From Micrasema longulum (Eukaryota > Arthropoda > Insecta > Trichoptera > Brachycentridae): DNA of 64,000 nucleotides. The translations under genes were made by a program, and so were the position numbers. Under the pieces are notes generated by a model, which saw nothing but the letters and a program-made list of their open reading frames with translations, did not search any database and was not told where the DNA came from. Positions 1 through 11,079 of the stretch are shown here, piece by piece (position 1 is the first letter of the stretch; each line of letters opens with the position of its first letter). The stretch lies in the NCBI GenBank assembly GCA_022494885.1, contig JAGVSM010000913.1:1-64000 (forward strand). Reading direction: 5' to 3'.

Positions 1-300
1 ACTATGTTTGAGTGTGTCCAAATGCTTGCAGACTAGCTGGATTTCCTTCCAAGGGAGTTATTCATTTTCAAATTTACTGCAACAGAGAGGGAAAACATTT
101 CTGAGAAGAGAATATAGAAGTCTAGGCATTAACAGGTCTTTTGACTTGTCATTGGCTGATTTAAGTGGCCACTTTACACACTAAGTTACATTCACCATTC
201 TGCCTCATGTTACACAGGTCATAAGCCCTGTAAATGCCTAAACTTCCATATTCTCTTCTCAGAAATATTTTCCCTCTCTGTTGCAAGAAATTTAAAACTT
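1..300. repeat. Foldback repeat A, copy 1
   Basis: The stretch starts with the family's end motif (TGTCCAAATGCTTGCAGAC) and the GGATTTCCTTCCAAGGGAG block. It then reads GAGAGGGAAAACATTTCTGA...AGTCTAGGCAT at 85-143 and returns as the inverted form at about 215-287. The two arms can pair as a long imperfect hairpin around a spacer holding GGCCACTTTACACAC. At least ten further copies lie in the window. No coding capacity is seen. The class is uncertain: probably a non-autonomous foldback DNA element. Confidence 0.75.
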
Positions 301-883
301 AAAATTTACCTTTTTTTCATAACGGAACTTTACCAATTGCAAATTGGAACTGCATATTTTACCGAAAATTCCAATGGAAAAATATGTTTTCAAGCAAAAT
401 TATCCAAATCCATTTACATAAACTACTTTATTGAACACTTCAGAGGTTCATTAAGACAATTTTTAAAATAGAGATCTGGACTCACTTTGAAAAGGTTATT
501 TGAAAACTTAGTTTTTTACAAGGCATTTGAACTCTCATTTAATTTTATAAATGTCCATTTTATAAACTGAAACTATTGCATTTTACTAAAGATTTTATTT
601 TCAACAAAGCTATTAATTTTATAACTTAATCAACATATTGTAGAAAAATTTCAATTCTATCTTCAGCTTGATTTTTAAAACTCGTTAATTTCAAACTTCT
701 ATTTTTTCTGGGATAAACAGTTTTTACTTCAGTAGCAAAGTTTTTTATTGAAATGTATTTTTAAAATAATTATATATACGGATATAAAAGTTTTATACAC
801 TAATAAGTTATTTGAAGTCCTGACAAAAAGCGCCAACATATCATTTTTGACCATATATGGATTTCAAGTTATGGTGACGATAT
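301..883. other. AT-rich stretch, nothing recognised
   Basis: No repeat family shared with the rest of the window and no coding pattern could be seen. The last eight bases (876-883, GACGATAT) are the left target-site copy of the next element. Confidence 0.5.
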
Positions 884-1894
884 CAGGGGTCGTCCATATA
901 AGTGATTATGCGCTGCTTACAATTATATTCACCCATGTTTAAACATCCACATTGCCTTAACTCTTCCATTTATTAAATTTTGTGAAGTAAATGAGCTAAA
1001 ACCTTTATCATGTGGGTGAGATTCACCAAACTGAACCAATTCTTGGGTCTGAATAAAGTGAACCATCCCATGGGAGGAAATCCAGCCTGTCTGAAAACAT
1101 TTGGATATACTCAAAAATTTGTTGAAAATAATTTACATTTATTAGAAATTAAAGTCACTGTTTACATCTTTCTAAAAAATAAATATAAACATCTATAAGT
1201 GCACTCAGCGCCCGGCCTGTGAGTGAAAAAAACTAATGTAATCAACATTAGCTATTCCTTCATGTAAAATGTATACTGTATTTTAACATCTAAAAATCCA
1301 GTCAGTGTTTTTTCCTCTAGAAATAAGCTCGCTGATTACAGAAATGATTTGAAGCTCCTCTATTTGGAAAATAGCATTTCGACCATTATTTTTTGAGTAT
1401 TATTTTCCTTTGATAGTATACAGTTGATATATGACACCAGTTCATTCGTCCGCCCGTTATAATTTAACGTTAGTAGCGCTCTGCTTGGTGCATTTTTCAA
1501 TTTTTGGCATTATTCATTTTTAGAAGAATAAGTCGTGGTAGTCAAGTGGCGGTGCACAAACTTTTTTGTTGCAATATTATTGGAAATATATCTAATAAAT
1601 TTGATTGTCTTATTTTTTAAAAACCTTTGCATACATGTATTGTACTCCAATGATAAAGAATATACCTATATATATTGTATAAGTTATAAATTGAATTGGT
1701 GGATTATTGGTAACAATTTCATTAGAAAATAATTATTAGAAAATAAAGTGATGATGTTGTATTGACAAGAAACTACAGAAAAGGTCGTGTAAATACTTTA
1801 AAACTTTTACTGTATAAATAAAATATTTACATGCAGGTACAAATTATGAAAAAAAATAAAGGTTTCTTAAAAATATGCTCACCGTTTGCCACTT
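884..1894 (+). mobile_element. hAT-type MITE, family K copy 1 (interrupted)
   Basis: It begins CAGGGGTCGTCC and ends ...GTTTGCCACTT, so the inverted termini fit the CAGNGGC-type ends of hAT transposons. The flanks are GACGATAT (876-883) and GACAATAT (1895-1902), an 8-bp target duplication with one mismatch, as expected for hAT. The interior aligns with copy 2 at 15.3-16.1 kb: GCGATTATGC near the start, AGTGCACTCAGCGCCC at 1198-1213 against AGTGCGCCCAGCCC, and CTCTATTTGGAAA. A repeat A copy is inserted near 931-1114. There is no transposase frame. Confidence 0.75.
931..1114 (+). repeat. Foldback repeat A, copy 2, nested in hAT MITE
   Basis: It carries the family internal block (CTCTTCCATTTATTAAATTTTG, TATCATGTGGGTGAGATTCA) and ends with the inverted terminal motif GGAGGAAATCCAGCCTGTC...TTTGGATATACTCAA. 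Family K sequence resumes just after it, so this insertion is younger than the hAT MITE. The two short opposed open frames here are by-products of the repeat. Confidence 0.7.
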
Positions 1895-3620
1895 GACAAT
1901 ATGAATATTCAAATCTAGAAAAAGTTTAGACGATTTGTAAAATGATGACTTTAACCAGTTTGTAACAAGAAAAAGCTTTGTTTGTGCAAAAATTCTCGAT
2001 TAACTTATTTTCGTTTTTTTTTTTTAATGTTTATTTTATGAAGGCAACAGAATACAACACAACAAACATATTGAAAAAACAGGCAGAGAGAATAATTCAT
2101 GGGTATAAAATATAATTTTAGTTGTACTCCAATTAGAGTCTAAATTTGTTACTAGGTATATCAAAAATCAAAACCATTAAAACAGGGTGTGTGTGTGTCA
2201 GAGAAAAAGGGTGGAAGAGTGAGAGGGGAGAATGTGTGTGTGTTAGTGAGAGAATATAAAGAAGTTAAAAATATAAATATGTAAGTGGGGATAATTACGG
2301 TTTAAAGTTTCGTCAGAATATTATTTTTAAAAGATGTTGCAGTCTACTAAAATGTCGATATTATACATATATTTGATTGTACAAGGTCAGGGCAAGATTT
2401 TCCATACACCTGAAACCATTTAAAGGGTCAAAAGTTTTCCCATTGGTTTCGTGTATATATTTAAATATTAAAAAAAAAAAAAAAAAATTCATTTTTAATT
2501 TTATAGACCGCATGATTAAATCAATTTAACACTTTTGCTTTGATTGTACTTTTGACTTTGAGTGTGATAATTAATAAATTTATTTTTTGTTATTTTATTT
2601 GGGATTTTTACAGCTATTACATAAAAAAATAAGTAGAATTATATTTATAATACTAGAGCCAATTCAAAAAATCCACTGTAAATCTATTAATAAATCGTAA
2701 TAGTACATGTAAGACGTTTTTATTCACGTGTGTGTATGTGAATGTGTGTATGATAATGTGTGTATGTGTGAATGAATGAGGGAGATTGTGCATGTGCGCG
2801 TGTGAAAGAATGAGGGAGAGGGTGCGTAAGTATAAAAAATAATAATTTAAAACTTGTAATTATATTGAAAAGTGTTGGTGTAGCTTGTTGGTTAGAAATT
2901 TAAATTCGAAAAATAAAATAATAATTTTTATCTACATTCAAAACTTTTTTGTTCATATTTAAGTCGAAAAATGTTATAAATTATATTGTTTAAGGTGTGG
3001 TAAATTTCTAAACATTATTCTGAAAAAAAAAGCATTTTATTTTAAAATTCAATTGATACACACTAAATGAATTATGTGCAATGAGTCCTATACAATACGG
3101 TAGTGTGAAAGACTTAATATTTACAATGTCATTACACAGATAAAGGCAACAAAATTGCGTTTTAGTATTTACGCAGTCATGTTTTACTTATTATAATAAT
3201 TATTTATTTTTGTAGCTCTACCGATGCAAAGAATACTGAAATAGGTAGCTCTAAGTTTTTTACGTTTACTGTGGTTCATGTCTCAATAATTGTTTGAAAC
3301 ATGAGGAAATAGGCTTAACATTTTACCTTTTCCACCTTTCGTTTTATACCGTGTAACCGTCCCTGTTCACCACACCACAACATTATTTTTCACCCCGTTT
3401 TACCGAGCGATGTTAGTTGGCTCGTTATACTCTTCTCCCAACCAGATGGCTTACCAGCGCTAATAAACTAACCAGCAAGAGTTTTATCTTATCTCAGATT
3501 ATATTCGACTTTCTCGCACAATGAGATCTTACTCAAAAATGTATATTTAAATACGGACACAGCATTTCATTTTGATTATTTAAAAATGCAGCTTTTAGAA
3601 ATCCGTTTATTCACCAACGA
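1895..3620. other. AT-rich stretch with GT/GA-rich simple repeats
   Basis: Degenerate GT/GA-rich tracts lie at about 2186-2265 and 2728-2830, and a long A run at about 2470-2487. A less AT-rich pocket at 3350-3480 matches nothing recognised. No coding pattern. Confidence 0.5.
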
Positions 3621-3624
3621 TATT

Positions 3625-3905
3625 TTTAGTATGTCCAAACGTTTAAAGACCGGCTGGATTTCACTCCCTAGGGAGCTATTAAAATTTTAATCTATTACAA
3701 GTGTCTTTAATTCGTTTAATTTACTTTATTTTACACTGTGCAACATTCACTTTTCTGCCTTTGTTAAGCATCCTTATTTTCTCAACTTTTTCATCTGTTG
3801 ACTTTTGTCAAGCAAAAGAGCTGAAACTTATAAAGATGTGGGTGAGATTCATCTGGCTGAATTATTTCACCTACTAGGCAATGCCTAAAAATTCTTTCAC
3901 TGGGC
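3625..3905 (+). repeat. Foldback repeat A, copy 3
   Basis: The end motif (TGTCCAAACGTTTAAAGACCG), the CTCCCTAGGGAGCT block, the CATCTGTTGACTTTTGTCAAG block and the 3' part GATGTGGGTGAGATTCATCT...CTAGGCAATGCCTAAAAATTC are present in family order. Part of the first arm is deleted. Confidence 0.7.
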
Positions 3906-3939
3906 AATCCTCATGAATTTTTTTATTAGCTTGTAAATT

Positions 3940-4110
3940 TATTTATTTATTTACGGGCATTTTTAATTAAAGCTATTCATAGGGTATAAATATTACAATA
4001 TAAAATAGTTAAAAACATGAAAAAAAGAAGAAAAGAAGCATTAACAAACATGAAAAAACACCAAATTAAGATCATTAATTTAAAAAATCATGAGACAATC
4101 AGTTCAATTT
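3940..4110 (-). repeat. LINE 3'-end fragment (tail type)
   Basis: On the minus strand the segment ends ...AAAAATGCCCGTAAATAAATAAATAAA, the same hairpin-plus-TAAA tail architecture that closes the LINE fragments at 36.15 and 43.31 kb. Coding sequence is not preserved, so the assignment rests on the tail alone. Confidence 0.45.
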
Positions 4111-4187
4111 TTGTTAAAATCAGTAGAAAAACAAGGGAGATATGAAAGATTCATCTCACTCGAATAAAGAGAAAAACGAGCAATTCG

Positions 4188-4210
4188 TGACGTCATCAAG
4201 TATGACGTCA
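4188..4210. promoter_or_regulatory. Two CRE-type palindromes
   Basis: TGACGTCA occurs perfectly at 4188-4195 and again at 4203-4210. This octamer is the binding site of CREB/ATF bZIP factors. No adjacent gene is recognised, so function is unproven. Confidence 0.3.
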
Positions 4211-4689
4211 TCGGATATATTGACAGTTTTTACATAAATGTCTATGATTTTAACAGAGTAGCATGGAATGACTTTAATCAGTTTCGAATTTCAAACCCTC
4301 ATAATATGATGTTCATTTAAAGGGAAATAGAAATTGTTACTTATTTGACGAAACAATATTATAAATATGTATTAATTACATTTATTTTTAAAAAATTAAG
4401 CGTATTAAACATTTTTTTTTTTTGTGATTATTGGTATTTACATATAATTGATGAAAAGTGATTAGTTCAATTGTATTTATTTTATGAATTGTATGTATAT
4501 TGTGATATTTTTTACAGTTTATATACTAAAAATAAATAAATGTTAGGTGGCGTGAATGAGAAAAAAAAAATCGTGTTCAAAGTCGACCCTTTGGAATGGG
4601 GTCACTTCGATACACCATGATCAATCGATTTTTCAAAATCGATTACGTCGACGCAACTTAGTTTAAGGCTGCATTTTTTTCTAATGCAT

Positions 4690-5170
4690 TAATTCAAAAA
4701 AATCAGTGCTATATAAGTTCCTGGCGCCACTGCAAACTGTGAATATCTATTATACAGAGTATATTTATTATGAATGAGCAAAAACGACGGATAAGAGATG
4801 TCTCGAATATTCATTCTAGATCGCGTGGAAAGAGTCAAAGAGATGGACTGACTTGGTGACAATGGCGTCTGGTTTCTCTCTCCATGAAGCCTCCAGAAGT
4901 GCTGAAGACGGAGGCGGACGAACGTAGATTCAAGCGACGCACTTCTCTCGTAACACTGCACGGTAGCCACGATAGTTTTTTTTGTATATTTAAACGACTG
5001 AAACGAAGATGAATGATGGTATGAGAAAAAAGCCTCATTGACAAATCAATAATTTGACAGTCCCCACGTATAATATCGAAACTGCATTTTGCAAGATTTA
5101 CAGGAGAGCATAAACAAAGCTTGGTATTTTTTCGAGAAGCTACCGTGGACTGTAGAATTGCCAAAATGTG
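4690..5170. other. CpG-richer pocket, unassigned
   Basis: Bases 4820-4980 are clearly richer in G+C and CpG than their surroundings. On the plus strand an ATG at 4862 in good context (GACAATGG) opens a 21-codon frame. On the minus strand overlapping frames of 93 and 109 codons (4689-4970 and 4835-5164) show no recognisable domain. It could be an exon edge of a host gene or a decayed element; neither is supported. Confidence 0.25.
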
Positions 5171-6854
5171 TTTGTTAAAATGAAAAAGAAACTGGTTTGG
5201 GTTTTCTTAAACATTATTCTCATTTTTTAATTAATAAATTTGTTTGCGTGTCACATAAGTACTTGATTGCAAGATACTTAACTGCTTAGCCCCAAGAAGT
5301 AGAAGTGAAGGCGAAGGTATGAATTTATCCCATGACCTTTATAAGGGAACCTCACTAAACAATTCCTGTTCATCATCAGGCTTACAAGCTGAATAAGCAT
5401 CATTAAAATGACTTCAAATACAAGAGAACTAAAGCTTTACAAGAAAACCTCGGTTTGTGGTTTTCTATGTATATTCATTACGCGGTTTATATCGTATGAG
5501 TAATTATTTTGTTTGAGAAATAATAAAATGATGTAGGTACGCATGGTTTGTTTCAAAATACTTTTCATAAATCTTGTTTTTATAAATTTAGATGATAGTA
5601 AAAATACTGATTTTACTATTGTATTCGTTAATATTGTTAATGTGTAAACAATTTTATTTGAATAACCCGAATTTTCGGGTGATGGGAAAATCATATTCCA
5701 TGGCAATAATCGGAATACATAAAGTAAATAATAAATAACAACTTAAATGACGTATGAATTTATTAGTTTTTTTTTTTGTTTTATATATATATGCCTTAAA
5801 AAGCATTTATAAATATTAAATAAGTAAGTACAAGCACAGTAAACAATACATTAAAAAAACAAAATATTTTTTTTCAAAAGATGTGTAAGAATCAAAAAAA
5901 CATGTCGTAAAATAAAGAGTAAAACTCAACACATCATAAAAATTTAAAACAATAATCTAAACACATCACTAGTTATGTAAAATAAGAAACAGTATTACAT
6001 ATTATTATCTGTAACAAATATTGTTATCTGCATGTCCCTAAATGAGTTTTCTTACAAAAACTCCTTGGGAATATTTTATAAAATAATAAATAATATATTT
6101 TCAATTTGAATAAAAAAAAAGAAAAAATTCAAAATAGTTTATAAAGAGAACCTAGTGTACCTATAAAGAAATTTCATTATTTACTAATTCCTTAAATACT
6201 GTGGGAAATAATTTCTTTGCGCGCGGTGATGTAACATCGTGTTACCACAAGCAAAAGACGGAATATTCTTAAGTTCAGATATTTAAAAAAATGACAATGA
6301 GACACGATGTTTAGTATTTTTTTTCCATAATTTACAAAAATAAACAAAAAATTGAGCCCTGCTATAGCAAAATAAATTCAAAATCATAAATACGCCGGTT
6401 ATCGCACATGCGTGCGTTCCCTATCATTGCCAATAACCGACTGAGTCTGTTTCACAAAAACATCAGCCACAGAACAGCGTCTCTGACTTCCGTGTTATGA
6501 GTTCTATTTTCGTGCTCTCTTTTCCACTGATCTTTTGCTGTATTGGAGTCACGTTCATTCTTCGCGTAGCAAGGATAAATATTTTTTGTATCAATATCAT
6601 AGCATAGTTATACGAATTTTACTTTCCAATTCTGGTGTAAAAATGTCTACAGGATAATCAAAAATGGTAAAAAATAAGAGAGATACATTAAGTTTTGTAT
6701 CGTACGTAGGCTATTATGACTTTACAGCCACACAAGCGTTTCAAAAATTCAATTCTAAAAATTTGATACAAGTTCAGAAAAACATAATCGTATAAAACAT
6801 AGGTTTTTTTTATTTTGGATGTTTGGAGCACTAACTTTGTAGTTCGTTGTTTTA
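5171..6854. other. AT-rich stretch, nothing recognised
   Basis: Mostly A/T runs. A mixed-composition patch at 6370-6560 and the minus-strand frames at 5437-5706 and 6688-6894 have no recognisable domain and look like chance. Confidence 0.5.
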
Positions 6855-7305
6855 TTTTAAAGGCATAAATAAAACTGCTTTGTTTTATGAACAATTTTTT
6901 TTATGTCACAACCGACTAGTTTCGGCAACTACATGTTGCCCTCTTCAAGGTTATATAACAACTAAATATACATATGTTAAAGAAACAATGAACAATGGGT
7001 GTCGATAATAATAGAGGAGGGGGTAATTTATGGTGGGGCAGAAGTAGAGAAGGGGGTAATTGGGTCTTTATGTAGGAAAAAATTGAAAAAAGGCTTTAAA
7101 TTAAGTTCAAATGATTATTTATAATATCAACATTTTGTTTGCCGGTCTTTTTTATTTCAAGAATTTCCAAATTATTTTATTGATGAGTTTTATTACCCTA
7201 CCCTTACCCCACCATATACAAAATTACCTCCTTATCTATCTTTATCGACACCCACTGCTCATTGTTTCTTTTGCATGTGTCAATTCAGTTATTATATAAC
7301 CCTTA

Positions 7306-8269
7306 GGCCCGGTTGTTTGATCGCTAGTAAAAGTAGAGTTTTACTATAGTTTAATTTACCAACGATTTTGGTTGTACTATCGTTCTACTATCAGTGCGTT
7401 GTTTCACCCGCATTTTTACTGTAGTAAAATGTAACCACTGGTTTTTTGATTCCAAAGCTCGAAAGTTAAATATTGTACTTTATTTTTTTTTACAAATAGT
7501 TACACTGTGGAATGTGACTTTGAAAACGTAAAAACACCGAACAAATTAAACCACGTGACAACATGGCATGGGTATTGAGTAAACGCAACAAAATAACATC
7601 GGTAAACAGAATGTTGTTAAATACAATTTATGAAATAAAATCTGAGTTACAATAACAATATTATAATATCTTATTTGAAAGCAAGAATGATAAGAAAAAT
7701 TAAATGACAGCCAAAATACTGTCAATCCAACAAGATTAGCAAATTTTAGCTCTGGAATATTATAATTCAGGAATATAATATAATATTTATATGTTCTTTG
7801 TTCATGCCATTTTTCATAATTTATAATAATATCCAAAGCATTTTTTAAAACTTTAACCGAATTATTTTTAAAAAGAACACAAGATTTGACTGACAGAAAA
7901 TTGTCCGTCCGAGGTTTGGTTGAATAGTACTGCCAAATTGTTTTCAAAATGTTTTCGTTTTCTTGACAATAAGTACAAAATGTTATCATTGAAAGAAGCC
8001 TCCGGTTTATATTGATCATAATAAGCGTAATCCATTCCGTATTCGTAAATAAAAGCAATACTGAGAGACGTGAGCAAATAACGACGACCGGTAAACGTCA
8101 AAAAATGTAAAACGTTTAACTCGCCAATATTAGCGGGTAAAATTTTTAACTAATGGTTAAAGACTTTAACCATCCACCGTTAGTTACTATAGATGAAACA
8201 ACCCATTTTGTCAATTTTTTACTATTACTACAGATTTTTTACTATTACTAAAGATCGAACAGCCGGGCT
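7306..8269. mobile_element. Harbinger-like (PIF type) element, TTA target duplication
   Basis: The termini are GGCCCGGTTGTTTGATC at the left and, inverted, AGCCCGGCTGTTCGATC at the right. Sub-terminal AGTAAAA/AGTAATA repeats lie inside. TTA at 7303-7305 and 8270-8272 is a 3-bp duplication of the type made by PIF/Harbinger transposases. Removing the element restores the host foldback arm, which independently fixes both borders. The interior holds only frames of unknown nature, so it is probably non-autonomous. Confidence 0.7.
7546..8101 (-). pseudogene. Overlapping open frames inside the Harbinger-like element
   Basis: Two overlapping minus-strand frames, 77 codons (7868-8101) and 170 codons (7546-8058), fill the interior. 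The longer one is rich in I, L, F, Y and C, and I do not recognise a DDE transposase or Myb/SANT-like domain in either. Their placement between the TIRs makes a decayed element-encoded gene possible. Chance frames in AT-rich DNA are the alternative. I cannot assign a function. Confidence 0.2.
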
Positions 8270-8364
8270 TTAGAGGGGGAAAGTGTAGTTGCCGAAACAA
8301 GTCGGTTGTGACAGTAAAAAAAGTGGTTCATAAAACGAAGTTATTTTATTTATGCCTTAAAAAC

Positions 8365-9570
8365 AAAGATTTTTCGTTCAAATATTAAAATCAAATAACC
8401 TGTTTTCAGCTAATAAATTTGAAAAAATCAAACAACCTTTCTTGACTTTCGTAAGCTTTTAGATTTGTGTATTGAATTCTGTTTTTTTTTTCCGCCAGAA
8501 TGAATTCTTCTTTCTGTTTTAATGTAATTTCCCTATTTTCCTTCCATTACTTATTTTCGTTTAGTTAACCTTTTCACTTTCATGTAAATTAAATAGTTAG
8601 TCATAATGTCTAAGGCATTTTGGCTTCCTATTGTTAGAAATTTTCCAACTTTTGTCTGGGTTAGTCTCCGTTTTTAATCACTTTCATTAAACATGGTGTA
8701 GATTTAGGCACAAAGGAAGATCTATTACTCAAGGAACTTTGATTGCGTAACATTGTGAGATCCTCTGAACAGGAACTTGATAAAGAGTTGTGTGTTCTAT
8801 TATTTAGAACTGACAGATAAAGGAAACAAAGATACCAAAGGTAACAACAGACAGAAACTAAACGTAATAATTCCAGAAGCAATTTTTCATTAAATTATTC
8901 CCAACATAATGAAAATTCCTGTTGCAGACACATTATATAGGTTTGATAAAATCCGAATATGATTTATAAAATATAATCAAAATTTCATTAATAAAATAGC
9001 GGAAACCAGTCATTAGACGTTACAATATGTCCTGTGAATTTCTTGACATCCCTATTTTATTATCTTTATTATTAGTAATAGAGAAAAATTGCACACTACG
9101 AATATCGATCAAAAAAGGGAAATGGACTTCAAAAAATTCATTGTGTTTTCAAAATCAGTATTGTGGAGAAATGTTTACGGACATACTTTAAAAAATAAAA
9201 TTGGTAAAAAATGCCTTTTCAAAAACGCGACATGTTTGGCCTTGACAATTGTGACGTTAAAATTCACGACGATATTCTGTTTAAATTTGAGCGGTCACAA
9301 ACAAACTTCAAAATTTAACAGAACCGTGACGTATTAAAGGCATGGACAATGCAATTGACCGTTTTCGCGAGAGTTAAGAATTATAAATTTTAAAAAAAAA
9401 TTCTTTGCTACTAATGAGTACTTCAAAAAATTGTTTTTTTACTCGACAGTATTTCATTCACCTTAAATAATTTCAAATTGTAAAAATAAATAAATGAAAT
9501 GTCTCTATTGACCATCGTTTAAATTATAAATACGATTATTTAATTAAGAATATTTTTAGAAAAAGGAAAA
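8365..9570. other. AT-rich stretch, nothing recognised
   Basis: No shared repeat and no protein domain seen. Short frames at 8661-8882 (minus) and 9089-9337 (plus) are not recognisable. Confidence 0.45.
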
Positions 9571-9574
9571 TGAT

Positions 9575-9835
9575 TCATAAATTACAACAGGGATGAAGAA
9601 TACCTTAAAGAAAGGAATATGGAAGTCTAGGTATTTACAGGGCTTATGACCCGTCGTTGGCTGATTTAAGTGGCCACTTTACACACTGTGTATCATTCAC
9701 AATTTTTCCTATGTGTGAACATCTATATTTCTTCAATTCTTCCATTTGTTGATTTTAGTGAAGTTAAAGAGCTGAAACCTTTATTGTTTTGAATTATTTC
9801 ACATAATAGGCAATGCCTAAAAACAATTTATCAAT
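9575..9835 (+). repeat. Foldback repeat A, copy 4
   Basis: It contains ATATGGAAGTCTAGGTATTTACAGGGC, GGCTGATTTAAGTGGCCACTTTACACACT, the CTTCCATTTGTTGATTTTAGTG block and the 3' end ATTTCACATAATAGGCAATGCC, in family order. A deletion joins CCTTTATTG directly to the GAATTATTTCAC end. Confidence 0.75.
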
Positions 9836-9879
9836 GTTTAAACTTCTTGTACCAGTTGGTTTTATTAAAATATATAAGT

Positions 9880-10320
9880 TTGTCAAGATGTTTGTAGACA
9901 AAAGACTGGATTTCGTCCCCTCGGGAGTCAATAGGATCAACATATTACAACAAGGATAGAGAATACCTTAAATAAAAGAATATGGAAGTCTAGCCTGTAA
10001 ATACAGGGCTTATGACCTGTCTTCGGCTGGTTTAAGTGGCCAATTTACACAATGTGTAACATTTACTATTTTGCTTATGTTTAAACATACATAATTCCTA
10101 CAGATGAGTCTCACCCACATGATAAAGGTTTTAGCTATTTTACTTCACAAAAGTCAACAGATGGAAGAGTTGAGGATAAATGAATATTTGAACATAGCCA
10201 AAATGGTAAATGTTACACACTGTGGAAAACGGTCACTTAAACTAGCCAATGAGAGGTCATAAGCCTAGACTTCCATATTCCCTTTTCAAAAATGCTTTTC
10301 CTCTCTGTTGAAACTAATTT
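9880..10320. repeat. Foldback repeat A, copy 5 (both arms)
   Basis: The plus half (9882-10095) runs from GTCAAGATGTTTGTAGAC through AGTCTAGCCTGTAAATACAGGGC to TTTGCTTATGTTTAAAC. The inverted half (10100-10320) runs from GATGAGTCTCACCCACATG to CCTCTCTGTTG. It is a clear example of the head-to-head organisation of the family. Confidence 0.75.
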
Positions 10321-10324
10321 AGAT

Positions 10325-10598
10325 TATTATCTTTTTTATTATCTTTTCTCACCTGATGGTGCTTAGGGCAGTGCATTGATACGCCAATCGCGGGATAAAT
10401 AAATTATTATTTATATTACGTGTGTAAGATGGTCAGTTAAATGCTTCAGCTGACGGTACAGGGACAATGAAATATTCTAGTAAAAAGAACACAAATTTTA
10501 TTACGAGTTTACTGTCAAGCGTGTTAAGAATCTAACCTGAGACACATTTCACAGTAAGCAAACATTCTGACCATCATACCGCAAGGCGGACAATATTA
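10325..10598 (-). mobile_element. SINE C (tRNA-derived), divergent copy
   Basis: In minus orientation it has a tRNA-like head (GTCCGCCTTGCGGTATGATGG...), then the family body: GAATATTTCATTGTCCC, the GCTGAAGCATTTAACTGACC block, and the 3' end with CAATGCACTGCCCTAAGCACCATCAGGTG. The B-box region is decayed (GGTTAGATTC). Confidence 0.7.
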
Positions 10599-10699
10599 CA
10601 AGTTTATTTGTTTATGTGACGAAATAACTTTTAATATTATCAATATTGTTAGGTTTTATGTTCTCTCCTCAAATAAATAAATAATGAATAAGTCAGCAA

Positions 10700-11040
10700 T
10701 GTTTTGAGTTTGTCCAAATTTTTGTAGACAAGGACTGGATTCAACCCCCTAGGGGGCTGTTAATATTAACATAATACAACAGGGATGAAAATCATTTAAG
10801 AGAAGGGAATATAGAAGTCCAGGCTTCCGCAGGGCTTATGACTTGTCATTGGCTAGTTCATACTTCTTCATGGGCAAGGTGGATTTATTTAATGACAGCT
10901 CATAAGCCCTGTAAATGCCTAGACTTTTATATTACCTTCTCAAAAATGTTATTTATATCTGTTGTAATATGGTTATAATTACAGCTTCCTTGGGAGTTTA
11001 ATCCAGTCATTGTCTACAAAAATTTGGACAAAATTAAAAT
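10700..11040. repeat. Foldback repeat A, copy 6 (near-symmetrical)
   Basis: About 340 bp with both termini. The left is TTTGTCCAAATTTTTGTAGAC...CCCCCTAGGGGGCT; the right is CTTCCTTGGGAGTTTAATCC...GTCTACAAAAATTTGGACAAA. The AGTCCAGGC / GCCTAGACT segments face each other near the centre. This is the most compact two-armed copy and the best guide to the family ends. Confidence 0.8.
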
Positions 11041-11079
11041 ATTGTTGATAAACTCATCTGGTCCATGAAGAAGTATAAA

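Larger units (their letters stand above)
6855..8364. mobile_element. Foldback element with ~210-bp arms, split by a later insertion
   Basis: The left arm (6855-7070) includes GGCATAAATAAAA, CACAACCGACTAGTTTCGGC and AACAATGGGTGTCGATAA. It returns inverted as 7190-7305 plus 8272-8364: CGACACCCACTGCTCATTG, then GCCGAAACAAGTCGGTTGTG and TTTTATTTATGCC. The break in the right arm coincides exactly with a 964-bp element at 7306-8269. Without that insertion the element would be about 545 bp. The arms contain a GGCAAC/GTTGCC hairpin between TGAAGA and GAAAC (see findings). Confidence 0.75.

Noticed and set aside
4689..5164. Overlapping 93- and 109-codon minus-strand genes
   Set aside because: Two overlapping frames in one CpG-richer pocket, neither with a domain; kept only as an unassigned pocket.
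7546..8058. Real 170-codon host gene
   Set aside because: Lies wholly inside a TIR element in AT-rich DNA, hydrophobic and low complexity, with no recognisable domain.
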